DNA of 33,632 nt. Source: Bifidobacterium callitrichidarum. GTDB taxonomy: Bacteria; Actinomycetota; Actinomycetes; Actinomycetales; Bifidobacteriaceae. This document shows positions 15,124-23,283 of the stretch, one piece after another. The DNA is taken from the NCBI RefSeq assembly GCF_003129905.1, contig NZ_QFFM01000033.1, forward strand, positions 1 through 33,632, in the 5' to 3' direction. The translations under genes and the position numbers were made by a program. Under the pieces are notes generated by a model, which searched no databases, had not been told where the DNA came from, and saw nothing but the letters and a program-made list of their open reading frames with translations. Within the stretch, counting starts at the first letter, position 1. Every line of letters begins with the position of its first letter.

Positions 15124-17403
15124 TTGAAGAAGTCAACAGCAAGAACCCTCATCGCGTCAAGCATCACCATCGCAACCCTGTCCGCGCCTGCCATCGCGTT
15201 TGCCGCCGACAACGACACTACTATTACTCCGCAGGCTGATACGCCCACTCCGACACCGGTCGTGTCCGAGGATGCGAAGATCCAAATGGAGAAGACCGAA
15301 TCCAAGCCGACAGCGAAGCCGACCACCATCAAGGAAGCGCAGGTCGCGTTGGATGCTGCGAAGACCCGTTTGGAGGATGCTCAGAAAGCGTTGGATGCCG
15401 CAAAGTCCGCGAAGGATGAGGCACAGAAAAACTATGACAGCGTCAAGAAGGATGCCGATCCGAAGATTAAGGCGTTGACGGACGCGCAGAAGAAACTCGA
15501 CGACGCTAACAAGGCTGTCGCTGATGCTCAGCAGGCTTTGGAGGATTCCAAGGATCTCACGAAGATCAAGGCCGCAGCCGACGCTCTGACTGCTGCCACG
15601 TCCGCGTTGGACGAGGCTCAGAAGGCTTTGGACGCCGCCAATGGCGCGGTCAAGGACGCCGAGAACGGTATCAAGGATAAGACCACTGCGGTTGATAAAG
15701 CGACTGCAGCGAAAACAGAAGCCGATAAAGCCGCAGATGCAGCGGATGCGGCTGTCGCTGAGAAAGAGAAGGCCGAAGGAAAGATCGACCTTGTTGAGAA
15801 GCATCAAACGATGAAGGATGCACAGGCTGCAGCCAAGAAGACTGCGACCGCGCTAGAGGATGCTTCCGACACAAATGATAAGGCGACGGCTGACCTGTCT
15901 TCCGCGACCGCTGTCCAGCAAGCTGCGAAGAATGCGAACGACACCGCACAAAAGGCATTGTCCGATGCTCAAGCCTTGGGAGCTAAGGATACTGTCGCTT
16001 GGTTTAAATCCCAGTCGGCCGATCAGGCGGTGAAGATTCTCACCGATAAGGGTACGACTAAGTATCTTGATTACATCAAGCTCGGAGATACAAGCGACGC
16101 AACTTATGTCAGAAACATGCAAAAGACGTTCGACTATATTCGTCAGGCGAATGAAATCCGAAAGAGTCTCGGTCTTAGCGAGTTGAAGGTTTCCAACACG
16201 TTGATGGCCGAAGCCCAAGCCGATCTGGATTACAGTGGCCCGGACTACAAGAGAGGGCATGCACAGCAGTTCGAAACTGCCGAGAATCTTGCATGGGGCG
16301 ACGAGAAACCATTTGACGTCTGGTATACCGCCGAAAAGGAAACATACGATAAGGCAGTTGCGGCTGATGCATCCATCGGAACACTGTCAGCCTATGAGCT
16401 GAGCCAGAAAAATCCAGAATTATATAAGACCGTCGGCCATTATCTGAACATCATTGATCCGGCGTTCAAGGCCACTGGTTTCGCTGTCGCTTCCAATGGT
16501 CCCATGGGTACTTTCACCGCCGGTCAGACATTCAACGCGGATACTGAGAACACGGTGAGCGTGGATGAGTATGAGAAGGCGTTCAATGATTGGATGACGA
16601 AGAATCAGCCGGTTGACGGTGAGACGATGAAGAATCTGCAGGCGGCGGCTGATAAGACGGCTTCCGTGTTGGCTGACGCTCAGAAGAAGCTGGATGAGGC
16701 TACTGCCGCGCAGAAGAAGGCTGCTCTCAAACTGGATGCTGCGAAGTCTGCGAATGAGAAGGCTCAGAAGGCTTACACGGATGCAGATAAGGCGTATCGT
16801 GACGCCCAAGCCGCCGACACCGGCGCAAGCGACGCTCTGAAGGCTGCCCGCGAGGACTATCAGACGAAGCGCAAGGCCGCCGACGCCGCCGCCCAAAATC
16901 TGGCTGACGCTCAGAAAGCCTTGGATGACGCCAACACCGGATTGCAACCGTTGAAGGATGCCGTCAAGGTCGCCCAAACCGCGGTCGATGAGGCGACGAA
17001 GGTGAAGAAGGCGGCTCAGGATCATATGGATGCGTTGGAGAACGCTCCGGAGAATCTTGAGGCTGCGAAGACCGCTCAGACTGATGCACAGAAGACGTTT
17101 GATGCGGCGAAGGCTGATGCGGATACGGCGTCTAAGAAGCTTGAGGATGCTCAGACGAAGTTGGATCAGGCCGATGTCAAACTGGAGGCCGCGCAGAAAG
17201 CTTACGACAGTGCGAAGGCTGACGTGGATGCCGCTTCCAAGGATCTGGGCGAGTTCTCCAAGGTCACGACCGGTAACGAGCAGGTTGACAAGCTGGCCAA
17301 CACTGGTGTGAATGCTGCGGCGATGATGAGTCTGACGGCGCTCATGGTGTTGGGTGGCGCGGGTTCGACCCTGCTGCGCGTCCGTCTCCGTAACCGTAAG
17401 TGA
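15124..17403 (+). CDS. LANTG-anchored surface protein with coiled coils and a CAP domain
   Basis: Predicted 759-residue wall-anchored protein. The TTG at 15124 follows GAAAGGAAG and begins MKKSTARTLIASS, a signal peptide ending AIAFA before ADNDTT; a longer frame to 14935 has no signal function and is rejected. Residues about 60-310 are Ala/Lys/Asp-rich heptad-like coiled coil. About 335-475 is a CAP (SCP/PR1-like) domain, with AQADLDYSGPDYKRGHAQ, ETAENLAWG and GHYLNIIDPAFKATGFAVA. About 490-710 is a second coiled coil. LANTG at about 724-728, a hydrophobic helix and RVRLRNRK form the sorting signal. Surface proteins of this shape on conjugative elements often promote cell contact; that role here is an inference. 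Confidence 0.85.
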   Translation: MKKSTARTLIASSITIATLSAPAIAFAADNDTTITPQADTPTPTPVVSEDAKIQMEKTESKPTAKPTTIKEAQVALDAAKTRLEDAQKALDAAKSAKDEAQKNYDSVKKDADPKIKALTDAQKKLDDANKAVADAQQALEDSKDLTKIKAAADALTAATSALDEAQKALDAANGAVKDAENGIKDKTTAVDKATAAKTEADKAADAADAAVAEKEKAEGKIDLVEKHQTMKDAQAAAKKTATALEDASDTNDKATADLSSATAVQQAAKNANDTAQKALSDAQALGAKDTVAWFKSQSADQAVKILTDKGTTKYLDYIKLGDTSDATYVRNMQKTFDYIRQANEIRKSLGLSELKVSNTLMAEAQADLDYSGPDYKRGHAQQFETAENLAWGDEKPFDVWYTAEKETYDKAVAADASIGTLSAYELSQKNPELYKTVGHYLNIIDPAFKATGFAVASNGPMGTFTAGQTFNADTENTVSVDEYEKAFNDWMTKNQPVDGETMKNLQAAADKTASVLADAQKKLDEATAAQKKAALKLDAAKSANEKAQKAYTDADKAYRDAQAADTGASDALKAAREDYQTKRKAADAAAQNLADAQKALDDANTGLQPLKDAVKVAQTAVDEATKVKKAAQDHMDALENAPENLEAAKTAQTDAQKTFDAAKADADTASKKLEDAQTKLDQADVKLEAAQKAYDSAKADVDAASKDLGEFSKVTTGNEQVDKLANTGVNAAAMMSLTALMVLGGAGSTLLRVRLRNRK

Positions 17404-17651
17404 TTCTGGTCGTCTGGTTTCTGACTTGTGCGGGTGTCGGTTGTTGGCTTCGTTGGAAGGCGATGACCGACACCTGTTTGCCGGAGTCGCTTCGGCAGCG
17501 GTGCGGTGAGGAGGGGCATATCGGTTGGCTGCCGTTGTTGATCGGCTGCGTTCTGACAATCATTGGGTTGCGGGGTCTTGGCCTCGGATTGTTGATTCTT
17601 CTAGTCGCCTACCGGTGTTCCGGTGGCCTGTTTAAACCAAAGGAAAGTTAG
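17400..17651 (+). CDS. small two-helix membrane protein
   Basis: An 83-residue frame whose GTG start overlaps the stop codon of the surface-protein gene (GTGA). There is one hydrophobic helix at about 2-16 and a second at about 45-70 (LPLLIGCVLTIIG, LGLGLLILLVAY), with a Cys-containing loop between. It ends 17 bp before secG. The tight packing between two real genes supports it; the family is not recognised. A shorter form from ATG 17463 would keep only the second helix. Confidence 0.5.
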   Translation: MILVVWFLTCAGVGCWLRWKAMTDTCLPESLRQRCGEEGHIGWLPLLIGCVLTIIGLRGLGLGLLILLVAYRCSGGLFKPKES

Positions 17652-17668
17652 GGTTATCGCGTTTTAAC

Positions 17669-17908
17669 ATGAATATTCTGTTGGTTAGCCTCAAGATCAT
17701 AATCGCAGTATTGAGCGTCCTCCTGTCCCTGCTGATTCTCCTCCACAAGGGCAAGGGTGGCGGCTTGTCGGCGATGTTCGACAGTGTCGCCTCGGGTGCG
17801 AGTTCGTCCGGTGTGGCTGAGAAGAATCTGAACCGTTGGACGGTCGCCATCGCCCTGCTTTGGGTGGGGTTGATCATTGCCGTATCGCTTATCGTCAAAT
17901 TCACTTAA
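17669..17908 (+). CDS. secG: SecG-like preprotein translocase subunit
   Basis: A 79-residue protein with the SecG layout. The first helix is MNILLVSLKIIIAVLSVLLSLLILL. A cytoplasmic Gly/Ser loop follows (HKGKGGGLSAMFD ... GASSSGVAEKNLNRWT), with the family's GGGLS and AEKNLNR pattern. The second helix is VAIALLWVGLIIAVSLIV. SecG assists SecA/SecYEG export across the membrane. It is normally a single-copy core gene, so its place behind a secreted surface protein on an apparently mobile segment is notable. The only nearby Shine-Dalgarno (AAAGGAAAG) is about 25 bases upstream, which is weak. Confidence 0.85.
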   Translation: MNILLVSLKIIIAVLSVLLSLLILLHKGKGGGLSAMFDSVASGASSSGVAEKNLNRWTVAIALLWVGLIIAVSLIVKFT

Positions 17909-17917
17909 GGAGCATAT

Positions 17918-18109
17918 ATGGAACATCCATGGTTCTGTCCGCATTGCGGTCGCTCGTTGGAGATGCGTCGTACCGTCGATAATGCGACCGGTCGTATCGG
18001 CTGGCGTGTGGAGTGTCCGGCGACTGGTCATTTCCGTACGCCGGTTTATGCGACGAAGATCGCTGCGGCGGAGAAGCTGAAGCGCCTGTTCGGTTCGCCT
18101 GAAGAGTGA
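17918..18109 (+). CDS. small zinc-ribbon protein
   Basis: A 63-residue protein starting MEHPWFCPHCGRSLEMR, with a CPHCG knuckle and one further Cys (VECPATGHF) that could complete a metal site with His. A basic helix follows (AAAEKLKRLFG). AAGGAG sits 7 bases before the ATG and secG ends 9 bp upstream, so it is in the same operon. The role is unknown; nucleic-acid binding or a structural zinc site is likely. Confidence 0.65.
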   Translation: MEHPWFCPHCGRSLEMRRTVDNATGRIGWRVECPATGHFRTPVYATKIAAAEKLKRLFGSPEE

Positions 18110-18140
18110 CGGTGGCCTGCGTCTTTTAACAACACAACTG

Positions 18141-18174
18141 TAGGGGGAGGGATTTTAACCTTCCCCTATTTTTT
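18141..18174 (+). terminator. rho-independent terminator after the secG operon
   Basis: TAGGGGGAGG, GATTTTAA loop, CCTTCCCCTA (one wobble pair), then six T. Confidence 0.8.
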
Positions 18175-18210
18175 CTCGAACAAATCAATCCAGAAAGGAA
18201 ACCACCAATC

Positions 18211-18477
18211 ATGCCTACCACGACATTGGCGGACACTGCAGCCGCCTACATCAAGGAGCATCGCATCGAACGTCAGAGTCAGGCGATCGCGAACGATGAG
18301 CGCGTGACTCTGACGATCATCCAGAATCGTTGGGCGGATGCGAACAGCAAGCCGCTCGCCGGTATCGATTCCGCGCCGGAGACGGTGATGAAGGCGATTG
18401 AGACGTCCGCTTCGGGGCACAGACTGTTTTCGCGTATACGCGATGGGAAGGTTGTTGTTTACGGTTTGCGCCGCTAG
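18211..18477 (+). CDS. unrecognised 88-residue protein
   Basis: Starts behind AGAAAGGAAAC. It has an N-terminal helix (TLADTAAAYIKEHRI), a central TLTIIQNRWADANSK segment, and a C terminus ending SRIRDGKVVVYGLRR that looks like the wing of a small winged-helix fold. It lies after a terminator and before a separate promoter, so it may be monocistronic. No family is recognised. Confidence 0.6.
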   Translation: MPTTTLADTAAAYIKEHRIERQSQAIANDERVTLTIIQNRWADANSKPLAGIDSAPETVMKAIETSASGHRLFSRIRDGKVVVYGLRR

Positions 18478-18504
18478 TTTTCCGGTTTTTCTTATCTGAC
18501 GTCT

Positions 18505-18547
18505 GCGTGTCGCGAAGTTCAGAGACGTAAACTGTAACTGTCCACAC
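18505..18547 (+). promoter_or_regulatory. element-type promoter A (GCGTGT-17-TAAACT-7-TCCACAC)
   Basis: GCGTGT at 18505-18510, exactly 17 bp, TAAACT at 18528-18533, seven bases, TCCACAC at 18541-18547. The same arrangement with identical spacing occurs at 31908-31950 and, on the minus strand, at 23198-23156. It would drive the three-gene operon starting at 18614. Confidence 0.75.
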
Positions 18548-18613
18548 AGAAAAGCGGTTAGGGAAAACCTCGAACAGCCGTCCAAAAATCGAGGAAAGAA
18601 AGGAGAACACCCC

Positions 18614-19147
18614 ATGACCGACAACAGACTCATCATCACCGGAACGTCAGCATTCTTCCGACTCGGCACCCAACGCCGAACCGGCCAGGTGTACTTCTCC
18701 CCCGACATGCTGATCCGCGAATACAACCGATTCGCATCAGACCACGACGGACGAATGCTCCTCCCCATCACCCGCTCCCACAAACCCACATTCTTCACCG
18801 AACCAGACAACCAGCACGTCATCCTCTGGTCCAGTCGAACCGGCAAAGCACTCGTCGCGGCCATCGACTTCGTAGAAGAAAAATACGACCCCGAATATCC
18901 GCCACACGTCCGCGGCTACGACATGCCGGACCCCTGGAACCAGCTGCCGGCCCGCCTCTGCCTGGGAGTATCCGAAGTCCAGGTCATGGACTTCGACCCG
19001 ACCGACTATCAGACCGAACCGGTAACCAGCGTCGGCAAGATAGCCCCATTGGATGAAGCGTTGAAAGCCCGCAACGTGTCCCTGCTTCGTATCATCCCGA
19101 AACCGAATGTCGAGGTAATCTCAGACACCGACGAAGCTTTAAACTGA
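18614..19147 (+). CDS. unrecognised protein, paralogue of the next gene
   Basis: A 177-residue protein, first gene of an operon behind promoter A, with AAAGGAGAACACC before the ATG. It has a mixed alpha/beta pattern. It shares with the 181-residue protein at 19201 a block HDGRMLLPITRSH (HNGRVLIPFSGHI there), followed by strands, and a later segment ending in DFDPTDYQ (NFDPSPYV there). The pair is therefore an old duplication. The first two thirds of the gene are C-rich and G-poor. No catalytic motif or membrane segment is seen; the family is not recognised. Confidence 0.65.
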   Translation: MTDNRLIITGTSAFFRLGTQRRTGQVYFSPDMLIREYNRFASDHDGRMLLPITRSHKPTFFTEPDNQHVILWSSRTGKALVAAIDFVEEKYDPEYPPHVRGYDMPDPWNQLPARLCLGVSEVQVMDFDPTDYQTEPVTSVGKIAPLDEALKARNVSLLRIIPKPNVEVISDTDEALN

Positions 19148-19200
19148 AATTACACACACGGAGAAGAAACTGAAAACCCCTCTCACAGGAGAAACCCAAA

Positions 19201-19746
19201 ATGATCGAAAGCACACCGAGCCAGCGCACCGTCCTGCTGCGCATCTCGGACTACAACAATAAAGGAAGGCAGTATGTGAAACTGGCTTCCGGATACGGTG
19301 TAGTCTACAACCAGGATCCACCCATCACGCTCCTCCAATCATTGGGCGCTCACGCGGCCAGGCATAATGGGCGTGTACTCATTCCGTTCAGCGGACATAT
19401 TTCCATCAAGAACGTGATCTTCTGCAAGCATTTCATCATCCTCGCCACGAACGGCGAATATCTCGCAGGTGATATCGTCAACGCCGGCGAAAACTATAGG
19501 AAGGGTGTCACCGAGGATGGTGAATACACTCTCCCGCCGGAGTATATGGCCACGAAGATGAAGATGTGGATGCGAGCCAAGAACGTGAAGGTCGGTCAGA
19601 ACTTCGACCCATCCCCGTATGTGTTGGATGATTTCCGTGACGATTCCACTACCCGCCCGTTGGCCGACACCATCAATAGTTCGAAATGTTCCGCCATGAT
19701 CGTATACGATCTCAGCATCCAGGAGGGGGCTGATTTCTATGAGTAG
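19201..19746 (+). CDS. unrecognised protein, paralogue of the preceding gene
   Basis: A 181-residue protein with AGGAGAAACCCAAA before the ATG. It has the same HNGRVLIPF and FDPSPYV blocks as its upstream neighbour. The C terminus (CSAMIVYDLSIQEGADFYE) overlaps the next gene by 8 bp, so the three genes are translated together. The function is unknown. Confidence 0.65.
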   Translation: MIESTPSQRTVLLRISDYNNKGRQYVKLASGYGVVYNQDPPITLLQSLGAHAARHNGRVLIPFSGHISIKNVIFCKHFIILATNGEYLAGDIVNAGENYRKGVTEDGEYTLPPEYMATKMKMWMRAKNVKVGQNFDPSPYVLDDFRDDSTTRPLADTINSSKCSAMIVYDLSIQEGADFYE

Positions 19747-20080
19747 TCTGAAGCCTTTGCAGCGTTTGACCGCTGATGTGACGATTGATTTGAATCCGGA
19801 GATTATCGTCCCGTCCAAGAAGGATGGCGCGTATAAGCTGCGTAATGCGACGGTGCATATGAGCCGTCCGATTAACGGCCGTTGGTCTGTTGATAGTGTG
19901 ACCGGTAATGGTGCCGTCCAGTATTTGGCTCGTACCCGTCAGGGTATGGGTTGGCGTAAGGCTTATTATCAGCGGACTGATTTCGAGGTGACGCCTGAAT
20001 TGCAGGTGTTGGTTGATGAGGCTGTGAGTCTGGTTCGTGAGGATTGCCGTAAGGCGTTGCAATCCGGAACCGTTGAGTGA
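19739..20080 (+). CDS. unrecognised 113-residue protein
   Basis: Third gene of the operon. AGGAGGGGG lies before the ATG, which overlaps the previous stop by 8 bp. The first half is beta-rich (ADVTIDLNPEIIVPSKK ... KLRNATVHMSRP). The second half has MGWRKAYYQRTDF and a C-terminal helix (ELQVLVDEAVSLVREDCRKAL). The family is not recognised. Confidence 0.6.
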   Translation: MSSLKPLQRLTADVTIDLNPEIIVPSKKDGAYKLRNATVHMSRPINGRWSVDSVTGNGAVQYLARTRQGMGWRKAYYQRTDFEVTPELQVLVDEAVSLVREDCRKALQSGTVE

Positions 20081-20098
20081 CGGCTGATTTTCTCGTAG

Positions 20099-20128
20099 GG
20101 GGCGGAATCCTTTGGGTTCCGTCCTTTT
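20099..20128 (+). terminator. terminator between converging operons
   Basis: GGCGGAATCC, TTTG, GGTTCCGTCC with two imperfect pairs, then TTTTCTTTT. It ends the rightward operon and lies next to the last leftward gene. Confidence 0.6.
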
Positions 20129-20131
20129 CTT

Positions 20132-20320
20132 TTAGCATGCGATATTCGGCCAGCTCAATGGTTCATATGGATGACCGGATAGGTCACGGGGCACCCCATC
20201 CCCTATCGTCTCCCCGGTCGCTCCTTTGCCAATGGCTTCCAAATCCAGCTGTTCACGCATGAGGTTGAGATAACGGTAATAGGCTGAGACGGCTTGCACG
20301 TAATCACCTTGTTCGCTCAT
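20132..20320 (-). CDS. unrecognised 62-residue protein
   Basis: Last gene of the leftward operon; GAAGGAAT lies before the ATG at 20320. It has an amphipathic helix (VQAVSAYYRYLNLMREQLDLEAIG) and then a short Gly/Pro-rich tail. The family is not recognised. Confidence 0.5.
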   Translation of the reverse strand: MSEQGDYVQAVSAYYRYLNLMREQLDLEAIGKGATGETIGDGVPRDLSGHPYEPLSWPNIAC

Positions 20321-20419
20321 CGTATGATTCCTTCGAGGCAGATTCCGTTTTCGTGGTTTGCAGTCGGTTTCAGATTATTGCCTGTTCTCACATGGATTGT
20401 TGTGCGGTTTGACATGACG

Positions 20420-20848
20420 TCAAGATAAGGCCTTGAACAGGGATTCGCCGGAAGCATCATATCCGACCGCGTGAATTCGCCCATTCACCTTGGTGATGAA
20501 CTCCGCATCATGGAACCGGTCCGAATACTCCATCGTCTGTTCCTCGGATAAAGACCGGAATCCCGCATGCGTCGGATCCGAGGCGACGATGATGAACGTA
20601 CCGAAGACAACCGCCCTGTTCACACCGAATTCTCGGATGATACGACACGGCTTTCCACGGAACGAGCCTTCCTCGTTGCAGATGGCGACGATACCCGGGT
20701 CAAGCGGAATAACCTCGATGTATCCTTCGACCAGTTGCTGCAGCGAGGCCAGACTGTTGTCTATATTCTCGACCGTGGCGTTCTCTCCGGGCCTGCAAAT
20801 GACAGCCCGGAGCATCCTATCCGCATTGTCCATCATGTTCGTTTCCAT
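20420..20848 (-). CDS. DUF3846-like protein
   Basis: About 142 residues. The pattern LQQLVEGYIEVIPLDPGIVAICNEEGSFRGKP ... FGVNRAVVFGTFIIVASDP matches the layout of DUF3846 proteins, which are small and common on phages, plasmids and conjugative elements of Gram-positive bacteria; their role is unknown. A start four codons later (MMDNADRM) is equally possible, as neither has a clear Shine-Dalgarno. Confidence 0.7.
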   Translation of the reverse strand: METNMMDNADRMLRAVICRPGENATVENIDNSLASLQQLVEGYIEVIPLDPGIVAICNEEGSFRGKPCRIIREFGVNRAVVFGTFIIVASDPTHAGFRSLSEEQTMEYSDRFHDAEFITKVNGRIHAVGYDASGESLFKALS

Positions 20849-20910
20849 GTGTAATGGTTTTCAGAATCAAACCCTTGATTCCATGAAAACCCAATCCGGT
20901 CCGGTGAACG

Positions 20911-21276
20911 TCAGTAGTTGAAACCGGTCAGGATATTGAACAGGACGGTCAACGTATCCTCATCGGCATCGTCGAAACGCACCAGACCGGTCGTCACCTC
21001 ACCATTTGCGTCAACCCTGGTGGCATACAGGACCGGGTCACCTTCCTCGGTCGTGGCGGGAATATACACGAAGGAGGTCACGTCGTAGGTTCCAACCGTG
21101 CGTGTGCTCCACATGGCACTGGGGACGAGATGCACGCCGGTTTGTCCCTTGGAAGGCGTGGAAGTCAGTTCAGCGGAGGGGGTGAGCTTCTCGTACAGGT
21201 TGCGGATGATTTCGCGGACGTCCTTGTTGCGGGGTTCGATGTCGGTGGTCTTATTGTCTTCGACGAGGGTGGCCAT
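20911..21276 (-). CDS. unrecognised 121-residue protein
   Basis: AAGGAA lies before the ATG at 21276. It has an acidic N-terminal helix (DVREIIRNLYEKL) followed by strands (GTYDVTSFVYIPATTEEGDPVLYATRVDANGEVTTGLVRF). Part of the leftward operon. No family is recognised. Confidence 0.55.
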   Translation of the reverse strand: MATLVEDNKTTDIEPRNKDVREIIRNLYEKLTPSAELTSTPSKGQTGVHLVPSAMWSTRTVGTYDVTSFVYIPATTEEGDPVLYATRVDANGEVTTGLVRFDDADEDTLTVLFNILTGFNY

Positions 21277-21322
21277 GATGGTTTGTTTTCCTTACTTGTT
21301 GTGGTTTCTTTGTTGACTGTTG

Positions 21323-21967
21323 TTACTGGATGCTGATGGGACGGAACGCTTCGACTACCGAATTGCGTTGAATCCAGGCCGGCTGGCTACCCGTGCCAAG
21401 TCGGACTTCGAGACCGTTGCCGGACGGGGAGATCGCGAGGACGGTCAGACGGTCGGTCATGCCCTCCAGACGAACCTTGTCGCCGACCTCCACGTCCAGG
21501 ACGTTCACCGGCGTCAACCCGTCGAAACGGCCGATACCACGTGCGGCAAGTTCGAACATGTCGAACAGGTGTCGGCATTCCACCGCGTGAACCTCATCCG
21601 GATCGTTCAGATTCACATGCCAACCGCAACGGCAGGTGACGCCCGTCTGCTCGTTCGCTTGGGTTGTGACACGGAAATCATGGTCGCCGGCGATCATCGC
21701 GATCACCGTATGACGGGTTTCCGGCGTCAACCGCTGGTTTTCGGCGAGGACGAGGGGCGTATTGCATTTGGGGCATTCGACGGTGTCCCAGGCTTCCGGA
21801 CGTTCCGGCAGCAGGCTGACGGTCTTGCAGGCGGGGCAGGTCGCATACCAGACCGCGTTGATCGGCGCGCGACGGGACGCGGTCCGCTTGGACAGGTTGA
21901 ACCTGCTGATCTTGCGAACCGTTTCGGAAATCAGGTTGAGGTTGGTGGCGGTGAGAACGGAGGACAT
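21323..21967 (-). CDS. zinc-finger protein, 214 residues
   Basis: I start it at the ATG 21967 (MSSVLTATNLN), just upstream of which the preceding gene ends at 21979; a frame running further upstream would overlap that gene. It has a CPACK ... CPKCN pair at about 43-71, which forms a zinc ribbon. A second site may be CRCGWH with a later VECRH. The C-terminal region (VNVLDVEVGDKVRLEGMTDRLTVLAI) looks like a small beta-barrel. It may bind nucleic acid; the exact role is unknown. Confidence 0.65.
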   Translation of the reverse strand: MSSVLTATNLNLISETVRKISRFNLSKRTASRRAPINAVWYATCPACKTVSLLPERPEAWDTVECPKCNTPLVLAENQRLTPETRHTVIAMIAGDHDFRVTTQANEQTGVTCRCGWHVNLNDPDEVHAVECRHLFDMFELAARGIGRFDGLTPVNVLDVEVGDKVRLEGMTDRLTVLAISPSGNGLEVRLGTGSQPAWIQRNSVVEAFRPISIQ

Positions 21968-21978
21968 GATGATTGGTT

Positions 21979-22281
21979 TTAGCTTTCCTTTTCGAAAGAC
22001 CAGGCGAGATTGCCGGTGGTCTTGACCTTGTAATGCGCCCACGCTTCCAAATCGACGTGGCCGCGAACGTAAAGGGTGCCGCATTTCGTCGTATGCACCC
22101 TAAGAGTGCCGCCATCCGTGACGACGCAGGATTGTTCCTGCATGGGGATGGGGATGATGCTCGCCGGAGCGAACCACAAGTATCCGATGAGCAGTAGGAC
22201 CACGGCTACGGGGATTGCCGTGATACGGGCCGGGGTCCATTGCGAGCCGGTTTTGGTGTGTGTTGCCTTGTGTCGTGCCAT
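21979..22281 (-). CDS. single-pass membrane protein, 100 residues
   Basis: A basic N terminus (MARHKATHTKTGSQW), one membrane helix (ITAIPVAVVLLLIGYLWFAP), then an outside domain with two Cys (CVVTDGGTLRVHTTKCG) that could pair. It ends 11 bp before the next gene in the operon. The family is not recognised. Confidence 0.6.
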   Translation of the reverse strand: MARHKATHTKTGSQWTPARITAIPVAVVLLLIGYLWFAPASIIPIPMQEQSCVVTDGGTLRVHTTKCGTLYVRGHVDLEAWAHYKVKTTGNLAWSFEKES

Positions 22282-22306
22282 TTCGGATTCTTCTTACTAG
22301 AGGTGT

Positions 22307-22642
22307 TTAGTTGTTTCGGATGGTGATGTATTCGGTGTCGCCGTGGTATCCGAAGCGGAGGTCTCCCCTGTCGCAGATGAGTGCGAGCTGTTCGACGGTC
22401 AGATTCTGCGGGTTGTGGAAGATACGGTATTTGGTGAGGTCCGAATCACTGCCGAGGATGCTGATGACCGTGTGGTCGGGGTGTTCGCGGATGGTGTTTT
22501 CGGCGTCGATGCTGCTGTAGACGCGGTCCACAGTGTCCGTGTACTGCTTGTAGATGAGCTGGTTTTGCTGGAATTTGATGTCCCGGTCCACGTCGTAGGC
22601 GTACCGGCTCCAGATGGGTTGGTTGTCGAGTGTGGTGTTCAC
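22307..22642 (-). CDS. unrecognised 111-residue protein
   Basis: GTG start at 22642 with AAGGA about 10 bases upstream. Acidic alpha/beta protein; the C-terminal part alternates strands and helix (HTVISILGSDSDLTKYRIF ... LTVEQLALICDRGDLRFGYHG). The family is not recognised. Confidence 0.55.
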   Translation of the reverse strand: MNTTLDNQPIWSRYAYDVDRDIKFQQNQLIYKQYTDTVDRVYSSIDAENTIREHPDHTVISILGSDSDLTKYRIFHNPQNLTVEQLALICDRGDLRFGYHGDTEYITIRNN

Positions 22643-22655
22643 TTCGTTGGTTTCC

Positions 22656-22874
22656 TTAGTGTGTGTTGTTCCATGGGATGAGCGCTTCGATCATTTGACC
22701 GGCGCGGTGGCTGTCGAGGAAGCCGGTTTTCTCAAGTAGTGTGAGGTTCTGGCATTTCCATGGGCAGTTGGGGATGTTTTCGATTTGGTCGAGACTGTCG
22801 CATCGGGCTAACCGGAGGATGAGGTTGATCTGGTCCTTGGTTGCGGGATGGTTGTCGTTGGCGTAGTTGACCAT
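22656..22874 (-). CDS. unrecognised 72-residue protein
   Basis: Starts MVNYANDNHPATKDQINLILRLARC; the 'ATKDQI-x-LI' helix resembles small accessory proteins of mobile elements in which this motif forms a helical hairpin. Two Cys (NCPWKCQN) lie mid-protein. No strong Shine-Dalgarno is visible. Confidence 0.5.
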   Translation of the reverse strand: MVNYANDNHPATKDQINLILRLARCDSLDQIENIPNCPWKCQNLTLLEKTGFLDSHRAGQMIEALIPWNNTH

Positions 22875-22895
22875 GTGCGGGGTCTGGGGTGTTTT

Positions 22896-23102
22896 TTACT
22901 GGAGGCTGATGCAGATGGCCTTTTCCGCGTTGGGGTTGTTTTCGCTGGTGTGGGAGATGCCGTCTTCGGAGTCTACGAGTGTATTGGTGATTCCGGTGAT
23001 GGTGTCGTAGTAGTCGGGGTCTCCGGCGTTGACGATGACGGTGGTGTTGCCGTACTGGGTTTTGAGTTGTTCGAGCTGGTCGATGAGTTCCTGTACGTGC
23101 AT
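22896..23102 (-). CDS. unrecognised 68-residue protein, first gene of the leftward operon
   Basis: The ATG at 23102 follows GGAGAGAGACC. It starts MHVQELIDQLEQLKTQYGNTTVIVNAGDPD: a helix and then a strand, a shape common in small phage and plasmid proteins. A longer frame up to 23231 crosses promoter C and is rejected. Confidence 0.6.
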   Translation of the reverse strand: MHVQELIDQLEQLKTQYGNTTVIVNAGDPDYYDTITGITNTLVDSEDGISHTSENNPNAEKAICISLQ

Positions 23103-23155
23103 GGTCTCTCTCCTTGGTTGGCGGGCTCTGTGTTTTGGGTTTTTCAACCCTTTTT

Positions 23156-23198
23156 GTGTGGACGTCTTCAGTATATCCATATGGTTTGCGCGACACGC
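23156..23198 (-). promoter_or_regulatory. element-type promoter C
   Basis: On the minus strand GCGTGT (23198-23193), 17 bp, TATACT (23175-23170), seven bases, TCCACAC (23162-23156). Spacing is identical to the sites at 18505 and 31908. It drives the leftward operon starting at 23102. Confidence 0.75.
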
Positions 23199-23283
23199 CG
23201 AAAATTTGAAAACCAACCCCAACCAGCCCAAACTGAAATAAGCGTGTACAAAACATCAGATTGAAACCAATAACCTCGAAAGC

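Noticed and set aside
15045..17559. Long antisense frames opposite the LANTG protein (e.g. 16420-17559)
   Set aside because: They are mirror images of a repetitive Ala/Lys-rich coding sequence, have no ribosome binding sites and resemble no protein.
21320..21982. A 220-residue plus-strand frame opposite the zinc-finger gene
   Set aside because: The minus-strand frame has paired CxxC motifs and fits the leftward operon; the plus-strand frame is an antisense shadow.
23242..23270. A fourth GCGTGT promoter before the conjugation ATPase
   Set aside because: GCGTGT is present at 23242 but no TAWACT follows 17 bp later and no TCCACAC is present.
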